From Baffinella frigidus (Eukaryota; Cryptophyceae; Cryptomonadales; Baffinellaceae): a stretch of 18,960 bases of DNA. This document shows positions 8,425-16,500 of this stretch, piece by piece (the first letter of the stretch is position 1; each line of letters opens with the position of its first letter). The stretch is from the NCBI GenBank assembly GCA_026770585.1, contig MU646370.1, forward strand, positions 740,634 to 759,593, in the 5' to 3' direction. Both the position numbers and the translations under genes were made by a program. The notes under the pieces are model-generated. The model saw only the letters and a list, made by a program, of their open reading frames with translations, searched no databases and was not told where the DNA came from.

Positions 8425-9135
8425 TTTGCGAACAGGGCTGAAAATAGAACTGAAGGGGGGGTATTGCATAAGTCAATTTCCTCAGGTTTTTCGAAGAGCC
8501 TGGGTCGATGACGGCCAAAAGTTGACACACGGGTACAGAACGAGATTAACGGCTCCAAGAACGAGATCGAAATGGTCCCCTTCCCAATGTAAAATTATCT
8601 TCTAAAACTCTCGTCTCTCAAGCCTCTCTTAATTTAACTCTCAAGGACTAGGATTGGAGGCCAAGGTCATCCCCCTACTAACGTTCGCGCGCGGTGTCAG
8701 TTAGCCAGCAGTTCGTGCTCGCAGCCTCACCGTGAAACGAGCCGTCGCGAGAGCAGTGCCGCTGACCTGGCCCCACCCCCCGCAGCCAGAGCGGCCTTAT
8801 TTTCCCCGTCGGGAAGTCTCCATCTTCCACACAATGGCTGGCGCTCCGATCGCCCGCAGCGTCGCTGGTGCCAACCCGACCCGCGTCCCTGTTCCGACCG
8901 CTGGTGGGGATGTACGGGCTGTGATGCGCATGCAACCACTCGCTCCCCGCAAATGCTTTCAGCACGTGTGTGTTTCGCTTACACACGACTCGCTCCTGCT
9001 ACAGGCCTCAGTGTGCTCTTCGTGCACTCACAGACAAGGGATGGCACCCTTTGGGTGCCAAACCGTTCAACCACGCTGGGGGGTGGGATATCGCAGATTC
9101 CCGGACTGACGAGGGAGCGGTGGGATCGGTTGCAG
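8425..9135. promoter_or_regulatory. Divergent intergenic region with possible 5' exon
   Basis: This stretch separates the minus-strand secreted-protein gene from the plus-strand gene starting near 9136, so both promoters should lie here. I see no convincing TATA box or repeat. An open frame from ATG 8834 (MAGAPIARSVAG...) could be a 5' exon of the plus gene, but no splice arrangement clearly connects it. Confidence 0.35.
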
Positions 9136-10625
9136 GGTTGGCGGTGCTTGCGGCAGGCTGCGATGCCTTCTCCAGCGCCTTCCTAGCCCCGGCGCTCCGC
9201 GCGCCGTCCCTCTCGCAGGCCGCCTGCTCCTCGCCTCAACTGGCCGGATCTGCTGTTCGCGGCCGCGCCCGTGGGATGGGCCTCCGCATGCAGAACGGCA
9301 TCGACATCCCGGTACTGGGCGCTACGACCCTGTGCAACTACCGCCCGTGCTTCACAGCAGAAAGTGAGCAATGTCTTCCTGCAGCCTCTGTGCGAGACCT
9401 GGCCTGACTCTGTGTGGGACCTGCCCCGGCAGCTTGGCGACGATCGCCCTGGGGCCAAGAAGACGAACGCGGCGGGAGCGGCGGGCGGGGCAGCGGCCGA
9501 GAGCGAGATCTTTCTCGCTGAGCTTGCCTTCTCCAACCCCATGGATCTTCCCAAGATCGTGGAGCGCAACCTCAACAAGCTCGATGACAAGTTCTATGTT
9601 TGTGCGCGCCCCCCCCCGCCACCCCAGCCAATCGCCGTTGGTCCCACCCCCCCCTTGCCTTCGCAACCGCGTGACGTTCTCGCATCCAGCGGTGTTGCTG
9701 TCGGAGGCGTGCTTGTCTGACGCAGATGCCCGCGTGCCCCGCGCAGTCCTGGACAGCAAGATCAAGTCGACGGTCGACGGGGAGGAGAAGGAGACCCTCG
9801 AGCTGCTGCGTGAGGCGGTACTCCCTGCTCCCTTTCTCAATTCCGTTTCCCCCTGTTCCACGGATGGTGATGGCGAACCAACGTCGGGTGTGCGACTGCG
9901 GGGAGTAGGGGGCGATGGAGGGCGAGGGGTGGGTGCGCGAGCGACAAGGGGCGGGAGGAGAGACCATCTCCTGCACGCTACCTACGATGGAAGAAGCGAC
10001 GCGCACCTCTCGTTGCAGCAGATTCCGGATCGCGTATGCGCTTGTTTCCCGCGCCACAGGTGGTGTGGTGGAGTGCAAGATCCGGGGCGGTATGCCGCAG
10101 TGCTCCCCCGTGACCGGCAAATCAACGGCAGAGCACGCCAGCGAAAAGGCGTCTGTTGTTTCGGGAGCGAGGTTGCCGTGGTCAGCAGCTACTCGTCTGT
10201 TTGATGTGGTGATAGGGGGGTGGTAGTTGGTGCAGATGGGGGTGGTAAACGGCTGGGGGCGCGAGAGGTGACGGCGGGGTAGTTGCGGGGCGATTCGGCG
10301 TTACCGACACCCTAGTGGACTGGGGTCGCGATTCGGGGATAGGCAGACACGAAGGCATCATTGGCGTGATGCTGCTTTCGTGGGGAACAGGTGACCCCCG
10401 TTGTGGGCGCGGGGTGATGGTTGCGGGGGATGATCTTGATCATGATGATGTGCATGATGGTGATGATGATGGTGATGATGATGATGATGGCGTTGATGAT
10501 AATGGTGATGTCGTGGGTGACAGGTGACGGACCTGATGCAGAAGATCCTGAAGGCGGCCGTGGACCGCGGTGACGTCAACAAGGTCTCTCTCTCTCTCTC
10601 TCTTTCTCACACACACTCTCTCACA

Positions 10626-10656
<31 letters not shown>

Positions 10657-10675
10657 ACACGCACACTCTCTCTCA

Positions 10676-10709
<34 letters not shown>

Positions 10710-13700
10710 ATCTCTTACTCACTAAAGGCCTCTCTCTCTCTCATAAAAAAAGGCCTCACTCTCTCAGTACTGAAGGTGTCTCTCCCACATGGCAGGACGA
10801 CCTCCGCGCCGCAGGCCTCGCCGGCGGGCTCTCCGAAGTGAGCGAGGCGTCCGCGATGGACATGGCGCTCGCGACCTACGACCAGCTCATCGACCGCTGC
10901 CTCGCGGACCCCAACGGCGTCGACAGCGCGGCCGAGGTCAACTACGACCGCATCGACATGCGCTTCCTCGAGAGGCTGACGGAGAGGATCCAGGAGGCTG
11001 AGGGCGACAAGCAGAGCAAACTCAACCGCCTCAACGGCGCCATCCAGGCACCTCCTCCCGCATCCGCCTCGTGAGAGGCTTTCGTGTGTGCAGTGCCGTG
11101 GCCTCTTCCTCACCAGTCACCCACCCGCGCCCCTGCCTGCCTGCCGCCACCCTGCTGCCCCTTTCCCAATCTCGTGCCAGGCGTTGAGTCGCCCGAAGTG
11201 TGTTCAATGGCGGCAGCATGCTAGAGAGGCAACCTACTTCGCAGCAAGAGACCGAATCTCCGGTGCGAGGGGACAGAGCGTGTCAGGCGTGGCAGTGGCA
11301 GTGGCTCACGCCAAGCATCGTGCCGGAGGAATATAAACCCTAAGCCCCAAACCTCAAATATAAACCCTAAGCCCCAAACCTTACACCCTAAATATAAACC
11401 CTAAGCCCCAAACCTTACACCCTAAACCCTAAACCCTAAACCCTGAACCCTGAACCCTAAAAGTCTCAAACCCTAAACCCTAAACCCTAAACTCTAAACC
11501 CTAACACAGGGGTGCATGAGCGACCGGATCTCGAAGGCCTCGGCGGCGCTGCAGAACGTGCTCAAGGGCGGGACGCCCGACGGCATGAAGAAGCAGCTCA
11601 TGCTCCTCAACGCCAAGGGCGGCCTCGATGAGAGCGTCGTCCTCCTCCTCGAGGCTAACATCGACCAGGTACCCCCCATGACCCATCACCCCCCTCCCCT
11701 CCCCCTGACCCTCTGCGTAGCCCTTGAGAAGTGGACGTGCAATTGTGACGCTGGGACGTCGAGCACCTCGCGCCGTGGGGCCGCGAGAAGTGAGCACTGC
11801 AGCCCACCATCGAGAGTGCTTGTCTGCCGGAGCCACGGTGGTGGGTTGTGCGGGGTGAAAATGGAGGTGCCGGATGTTGACGGAAGGGCCGGCGATGGGG
11901 GGCGTGCAAGGCCCGAAACCCTCGATCATAAACCCTGAACCCTGAACCCTGAACCAGGCACGGAAGGCCGGGGCAGAGCCAGCGGCGCAGGTGATGACGA
12001 TGCTCAAGGAGAAGGCGCTCGAGTACAAGGACTCTTCGCTGCCTGATGAGATCCGCCTCATCCGCCAGCTGCTGCGGACAGACGACGTTGAAACCCTAAA
12101 CTCTACACCCTCAACCCTACACCACAAACCCTACACCCTAAATCTTAAAACCTAAACACTCAACCCGAAAACCGAAAACCGAAACTCGAACCCGCAACCC
12201 TAAACCCTAGACCCTAAACCCTAAACCCTAAACCCTAAACCCTGAACCCTGAACCCTGAACCCTGAACCCTGAACCCTGAACCCTAAATCTGGAAATCTG
12301 GAAATCTAAACCCTAAACCATAAACCCTAAATCTTAAATGCTAAAATCTAAACCCCAAACCAGGTGGATGCGCGCGAGACGCTCATGACCGAGGCCTTCC
12401 GCCCGAAGGAGAAGATGTAAACCCTAAACCCTAAACCCTAAACCCTAAACCCTAAACCCTACACCCTAAACCTCAACCCTAAATCCTGAACCTTAAACCT
12501 AGACCCTAAACCCTAAACCCTGAACCCTGAACCCTAAACATGAACCATAAAACATAGACCCCACGCCCCCAACCCCAAATCCCCAACCCCAAACCCCAAA
12601 CCCCAAACCCCAAAACCCTAACCCCAAACCGCACCGCAGGATCATGCCTGACGGGACGGACTCGAAGATCCAGTCAGTCTCGGGCAAGAAGTTCGTGAAC
12701 GCGCTCCGCGACATGATCGAGAAGTACGGCAACGTTGAGGACAAGTTCCTGCAAAAGATCAACATGATCGCCGCGGAGTCGGAGAAGGTTGCGTCGGAGC
12801 TCTTCGGCCTCGAGAAGAAGGTCCCCGCCCGCGAAACCTCTTTTTCTTCTTTCCTCTTCTTCCTCCTCTTCTTCTTCTTCGTCTGCGTCTGCGACTTGGT
12901 CTTCTTCGTTTTTTTTGTACAGTCACGCCTACGAGTGATGGAATCTTTCACACACACACACACACACACACACGCTCAGCTGATGCACCCCGCGTGTGCC
13001 CGAATGATGGCGGGTCCAGTGGCTGGCGCGCCTGCCAATCCCTGGCAATGTGTGGTGAGGCCTCCTCGAGCGACGGAGAGGCAACTGGTTCTGGGTGCTC
13101 ACTCATGGTTGTAAGTTGCTGGTTCATGGATGATGTGTGTGGTGGCGGCAGGAAATGGGTGTGGGGTGCTGGAGCATTGATGCTGTGTGTGGCGGCAGGA
13201 CATGGTGTGTGCGGTGGCGGCAGAAGATTGGGGACCGCATGATTCTGGGGTGCTGAAGCATTGATGGTGTGTGGTGGCGGCAGGACATCGGGGACCTGCA
13301 GGACGAGGCCTTCAACAAGCGCTCCATCTCCGTCTGGGAGCTCGAGTCTCTCGAGGAGGTGGAATCCACGCCCCTCCCACCCAGCCACGTTAGCATGCCG
13401 CCGTGCCACTCCATGTCACAGATCAGAGATGCAGGTTGCGGCTCCCTCCTTTTAAACGAGTTTTCTGGTAAACATGAAACATTATCCCTCAAGTGACCAA
13501 CGGGTGAATATTCACCCTAACTCGCCCTAGGCAGGTCCTAGGGCCCTACGGTAGGGCGTATGATCCTACTGGTCACTTAAGGGATAGGCAAATTCCCACC
13601 TGTGACCTGACGTGGTCTGGTCGCTTCAGCGGAGCTGCGCGAGGTAATGGGGGGGTTCAGGAGCATCTGTGGGGGAGGACAGTTTCTCGGCAGCGTGCTA

Positions 13701-14110
13701 AGTGTTGGTGTGTGTGGTATGGCCTAGTGTTGTGTGCTGTGGCGCTGTGTGTCCAGTGTTCAGTGTTCAGTGCTCAGTGCTCAGTGCTCATTGCGCAGTG
13801 CTCATCGCTCAGTGCTCAGTGCTCAGTGCTTATTGCTCAGTGCTCCGTGCTGATTCGTGAGTGTCGAGTGTCGAGTGCTCAGTATTGAGTGTAGACGTGT
13901 GGTGCTGCGCAGTGGTGCTGTGTGATGTGGCGCTGAATGTTGCTCTGTGGTGTTGCGCAGTCGTACGACCGGCAGGGGACGGAGGTGCCCTGGCACCAGG
14001 CCGGCAAGGGCGGGTGGGACGAGGACGGCAACATGGTGATCGGCGGCACGTCTTTCCAGAAGGGCGGCGGCGCCGGCGGCGGCGAGGAATCGTCCAAGAT
14101 CATGTGGTGA
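9136..14110 (+). CDS. Unrecognised multi-exon protein, possibly plastid-targeted
   Basis: Exons: about 9136-9311, 9358/9361-9601, 9747-9817, 10524-10583, 10796-11047, 11510-11668, 11958-12086, 12364-12416, 12640-12820, 13284-13358 and 13961-14110 (TGA). From 9361 on all phases agree and the product is about 460 residues. It is helical and charged, e.g. NPMDLPKIVERNLNKLDDKF, TDLMQKILKAAVDRGDVNK, LPDEIRLIRQLLR, KKFVNALRDMIEKYGN, DEAFNKRSISVWELESLEE, and has a Gly-rich end (GGWDEDGNMVIGGTSFQKGG). The first exon reads VAGLAVLAAGCDAFSSAF followed by a Ser/Arg/Ala-rich stretch. That is like a signal peptide plus transit peptide with a Phe at the cleavage site, as in secondary-plastid algae. The start codon is not identified, and the first intron (9312 to about 9360, under 50 bp) is doubtful. 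One donor is GC (11048). I cannot name the family; a soluble plastid protein of unknown role is the best inference. Confidence 0.78.
10431..10515. repeat. GAT-rich trinucleotide microsatellite
   Basis: GATGATGGTGATGATG-type sequence fills the last 90 bases of the intron before the exon at 10524. Confidence 0.9.
10584..10745. repeat. CT/CA dinucleotide tract inside an intron
   Basis: Three to four blocks of (CT)n separated by CACACACTCTC, starting at the donor GTCTCTCTC. The tract fills most of the 212-bp intron and would serve as a very long pyrimidine tract. Confidence 0.92.
11330..11507 (+). repeat. Telomere-like heptamers at an intron 3' end
   Basis: ATATAAACCCTAAGCCCCAA units (three copies of a 34-38 bp higher-order unit at about 11331-11420) are followed by clean CCCTAAA and CCCTGAA units up to the acceptor ACACAG at 11509. 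Confidence 0.92.
11911..11955 (+). repeat. Short heptamer run at an acceptor
   Basis: Several degenerate units (CCCTGAA) end directly in CCAG, the acceptor of the exon at 11958. The upstream part of this intron (11669-11910) is not heptameric. Confidence 0.85.
12087..12363 (+). repeat. Whole intron built of telomere-like heptamers
   Basis: From the donor GTTGAAACCC to the acceptor AAACCAG the 277-bp intron is almost entirely CCCTAAA/CCCTGAA and decayed forms. It includes a clean (CCCTGAA)n block at about 12238-12285. Confidence 0.92.
12417..12639 (+). repeat. Whole intron built of telomere-like heptamers
   Basis: The donor itself is in heptamer register (GTAAACCCTAAACCC). The 223-bp intron consists of CCCTAAA, CCCTGAA and CCCCAAA units until the short acceptor segment GCACCGCAG. 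Confidence 0.93.
12949..12974. repeat. CA dinucleotide microsatellite
   Basis: (CA)n of about 12 units within the intron 12821-13283, after a long TTC/CTT-rich pyrimidine tract at 12838-12890. Confidence 0.92.
13130..13283 (+). repeat. Imperfect tandem copies of an acceptor region
   Basis: GTGGTGGCGGCAGG and variants occur at about 13139, 13188, 13211 and 13270. The last is the true acceptor of the exon at 13284. GGTGCTGGAGCATTGATG is also repeated (about 13166 and 13249), showing a duplicated unit of roughly 80 bp. Confidence 0.85.
13483..13586. mobile_element. MITE-like element, family A
   Basis: It starts TATCCCTCAAGTGACCA and ends TGGTCACTTAAGGGATA, with TA at both edges, and carries CCCTACGGTAGGG in the centre. 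It is inserted in the intron between exons 13284-13358 and 13961-14110. Part of its left half (GGGTGAATATTCACCC, a perfect palindrome) differs from the other copies. Confidence 0.88.
13754..13851 (+). repeat. CAGTGCT heptamer satellite, 14 units
   Basis: Fourteen contiguous 7-bp units in strict register (CAGTGCT with CAGTGTT, CATTGCG, CATCGCT, TATTGCT, CCGTGCT variants). The array lies in the last intron of the plus-strand gene and is unrelated in sequence to the telomere heptamer but has the same period. Confidence 0.93.
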
Positions 14111-14502
14111 TCGAATCATCTTGTCGCCGAGCGAGCGGGGGGAGAGGGGTGGGGGTGGAGGGGGGGCGTGGGGGATCGATGGGGGCGGAGTGGTAGCATA
14201 GCCCCCCCCGTGTACGTGGCGCCAGGCCTCCCATGTGCCAACCACATATTCGGGCTGCCAACAAATTTAATGAAAGCCTTTCACGGGAACCTCCCCTGCC
14301 CAACCCTCGCGTCTCGCAAGCCACACAGCGCTCAGTGCCCATGGCCACTTAAGGCATTGAGTGGACGCCGTTGGGAGTCGATACAACGTGGATCAGGGAG
14401 CCGCGCGCACCGCCCTGCGGAGCGTGTGGGGACTTGGGTAGTATGAGGCCGGCGCCCACGAGTTCACAACGCCCGCCTTGTCTTCTGCTCCAGGCAGCAC
14501 CT
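14111..14502. other. 3' flank of the multi-exon gene
   Basis: G-rich sequence follows the stop codon. ATGGCCACTTAAGGCATTGAG at 14340 is a lone right end of a family A element. No exon seen. Confidence 0.5.
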
Positions 14503-14521
14503 CTACAGGGATACCTGGGTC

Positions 14522-14625
14522 TTCCCCTAAGTGGCCAGTAGGCTCATACGCCCTACGGTAGGGCCCTAAGACCTGCCTAGGACCTCTTGCCGGTCAAATT
14601 TGACCACCTGGTCACTTAGGGGATA
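14522..14625. mobile_element. MITE-like element, family A
   Basis: Ends are TTCCCCTAAGTGGCCAG and GTCACTTAGGGGATA. The centre is CCCTACGGTAGGGCCCTAAG, in reverse orientation to the copy at 15841. It is immediately preceded by CAGGGATACCTGGGT, the likely remnant end of another element. Confidence 0.88.
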
Positions 14626-14670
14626 AGAACCCAGAACTTAAGAACCCCTACCGGATTTGGGGTATGCGTG

Positions 14671-14865
14671 TTCTTAAACTTGTACCAGCGGGTTGTCTAA
14701 ATCTCGCGTTGACTAGCTACAGGGGTACCTCGATTACAAGAAAACGCCTCCCCCTAGGACCCTACAGTAGGCCTATGCCTAGGGCCCTATGGGGGTCCTA
14801 GGGGGGTGACGTTTTCTTGTAATCGAGGTATCCCTGTAGTCAACTCGCAGGTACTAATGTAAGAA
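14671..14865. mobile_element. MITE-like element, family C, split by a nested insertion
   Basis: Inverted termini TTCTTAAACTTGTACCAGC and the complement of GCAGGTACTAATGTAAGAA flank a family B element at 14718-14838. The intact copy at 15146-15214 shows what the uninterrupted hairpin looks like. Confidence 0.8.
14718..14838. mobile_element. MITE-like element, family B, complete and nested
   Basis: The first 28 or so bases, beginning TACAGGGGTACCTCGATTAC, are repeated inverted at the other end with a single mismatch. TA is present at both edges. This is the best-preserved member of the family here, so probably the youngest. Confidence 0.92.
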
Positions 14866-14868
14866 ACC

Positions 14869-14968
14869 AGACACCGACCCAGGCTCGACCGAGGGTCGAG
14901 ACACCGACCAAGGCTCGACCAGACACCGACCAAGGCTCGACCAGACACCGACCAAGGCTCGACCGAGG
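14869..14968. repeat. 22-bp tandem repeat, four to five units
   Basis: AGACACCGACCAAGGCTCGA-CC units, two of which carry an extra GAGGGT segment. The array begins at the right edge of the family C element; GACACCGACC also follows the other family C copy at 15218. Confidence 0.9.
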
Positions 14969-14976
14969 GTGTTCAC

Positions 14977-15100
14977 AGCCCAGATACCCCTGTACATGCA
15001 GACCACCTACATGGGTACCTTGCTCATAAGGAGCAGCTTCCCCCCTAGGACCACCATAGGACCCTAGGTCAGGACCTACTGTTCAGGGGTATCTGGGCTA
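14977..15100. mobile_element. MITE-like element, family D
   Basis: AGCCCAGATACCCCTG at the left is perfectly complementary to CAGGGGTATCTGGGCT at 15084-15099. The interior includes ACATGGGTACCTTGCTCATAAG, a relic resembling a family B terminus. Confidence 0.8.
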
Positions 15101-15145
15101 TGAAATCAGAACTTAAGAACACAGACCGGATTTGGGCCCCCCGTT

Positions 15146-15214
15146 TTCTCAATTCAGTACCAGAAGGTTGACTAAATTTTACGTTAAGTCAACCCTCTGG
15201 TACTGATTTAAGAA
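15146..15214. mobile_element. MITE-like hairpin, family C, uninterrupted
   Basis: TTCTCAATTCAGTACCAGAA with GGTTGACT pairs with AGTCAACCCTCTGGTACTGA and TTTAAGAA around a short loop. It is flanked on the left by AGAACTTAAGAAC and ACCGGATTTGGG, shared with the copy at 14633. Confidence 0.82.
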
Positions 15215-15252
15215 AGCAGACACCGACCGATGTCGGAGCACCCGTGTTCTTC

Positions 15253-15536
15253 TAGCCCAGATACTTCTTTAGGCTCCTGGGGGGGGGTGCCTCTCTGGGG
15301 AATACTTCCCCTAGTAGGCATAGCCGGAGCGACTTTACATAGAAGTCGTCCACTTTAGGACAAGTGTCTACTTTCGGACACTCGGAATCGCCCGAGCCAG
15401 ATCCATCGGAGATATCCTTTCACGTGCGATCCCTTCCGTTTCCCTTCAGTGAATCAGTAAGCCAACACGGTCCTCCCGTCTGCTTCATGCTCGCCTAGCC
15501 AGTCCCCTGTTCTGCAGATACAGGGGATCTGGGCTA
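15253..15536. mobile_element. Larger family D-like element
   Basis: TAGCCCAGATAC at the left and its counterpart ATCTGGGCTA at the right bound about 284 bp. No open frame of note. Its right TA is shared with the left edge of the family A copy at 15535. Confidence 0.6.
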
Positions 15537-15639
15537 TCCCTTAAGTGACCAGTAGGCTCATACGCCCTACCGTAGGGCCCTAGGACCTGCCTATGACCTC
15601 TTGGCCCTCAATTTTGTCGGCATGGTCACTTAAGGGATA
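15535..15639. mobile_element. MITE-like element, family A
   Basis: TATCCCTTAAGTGACCAG and the near-perfect inverse GGTCACTTAAGGGATA; the centre holds CCCTACCGTAGGG. Same orientation as the copy at 14522. Confidence 0.92.
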
Positions 15640-15840
15640 AGAACGGTGCTTCGATCACGGTCGGTGTCCGTTTTAAAAAAATAAGAAAACTGGGAGATAA
15701 TCCGCTCGGTGAGTTTTTCTGAAATTAAGAAAACGCGCGATTCCGGTTGGTGTGGGTGTACTCAGCTTTCAAGAAGAAAAAAATCCGAGAAAGGATAGTC
15801 GCGAGGCCCAGCATCGCATCATCTCCCGACTGAGGCTAAG
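15640..15840. other. Spacer between two family A elements
   Basis: AT-richer than its surroundings, with several A-runs (TTTTAAAAAAATAAGAAAA). No gene or repeat recognised. Confidence 0.5.
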
Positions 15841-15945
15841 TATCCCTTAAGTGGCCAGGTGGTCAAATTTGACCACCAAGAGGTCCTAGGTAGGTCCTAG
15901 GGTCCTACGGTAGGGCGTATGAGCCTACTGGGCACCTGAGGGATA
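15841..15945. mobile_element. MITE-like element, family A
   Basis: TATCCCTTAAGTGGCCAGG at the left, CCTACTGGGCACCTGAGGGATA at the right with two changes. It contains the internal palindrome TGGTCAAATTTGACCA and CCTACGGTAGG. Confidence 0.9.
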
Positions 15946-16500
15946 TGTGGTCTGGAACTGTATCGCTGTACGCAAGGGCGCCTTCGTGGTAAAGTTCCAA
16001 AAACCGGTCGCGAAGGGGGCTCCTGAGCGTTTGGGGTTGCCGTTTCCAGAGTTGTTAGGTTGGAGAAGTGAAACCTTTGGTGTCTGGGCCGGGGGGGTCG
16101 CAGGGGAGAGCTCGGCGGGGGAAAATCGAAACACCATATTTTCCATGAAAAACGGAAAATATGGTGCTTTTGTTTGAATTTTTTTGTCCAAATAGAATTT
16201 TATTTTATTCTCCGAATAAGAATACGGCCCCCCCCAAAAACGCTCTCGGTTCTCAAAGGAAAGAGAAACAAAAAAGGGGGGGGGAGAGAGAGAGGCTCAA
16301 AAAGAGATGAAGAGATAGATAAACAACAGAGCCAGAAAAAATCAGAGACAGCCCTTATGAAAAGACACAAAACACGTAAATATTTGACTGGCTGCTGCAA
16401 TAAAATTGCCAGGGGCTGTAGAGTTAAGCAGCTCAGGGATTGGGCAACGAGGCCGCGCTTTAGAAATGACTAGAGTCACAATGCCAGTTTTTTGTGTAGT
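15946..16500. other. AT-rich non-coding stretch with a short perfect hairpin
   Basis: Contains CACCATATTTTCC (16132-16144) and its exact complement (16154-16166) around a 9-nt loop, followed by T-rich and then A/G-rich sequence. The short open frames here show no domain or codon pattern that convinces me. Confidence 0.5.

Noticed and set aside
7931-8605. 224-codon plus-strand frame.
   Set aside because: It is the antisense shadow of the minus-strand gene with a clear signal peptide and a consistent intron.
9371-10204. 277-codon plus-strand frame.
   Set aside because: It overlaps exons read in another frame that have consistent splice phases and helical protein content; its own translation is low-complexity Arg/Ser/Pro.
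12499-12969. Minus-strand frame of 156 codons.
   Set aside because: Its translation is made of (CA)n, pyrimidine-tract and heptamer repeats read backwards (CVCVCV, KKTKKTK, FRVQGLGF).
14869-14968. Regular repeats resembling a short CRISPR array.
   Set aside because: Units are directly tandem without unique spacers, and the window is eukaryotic.
15947-16177. Small plus-strand frame starting MVWNCIAVRKGAF as a gene.
   Set aside because: It runs through a perfect DNA hairpin, has no domain, and begins at the edge of a MITE-like element; support is too weak.
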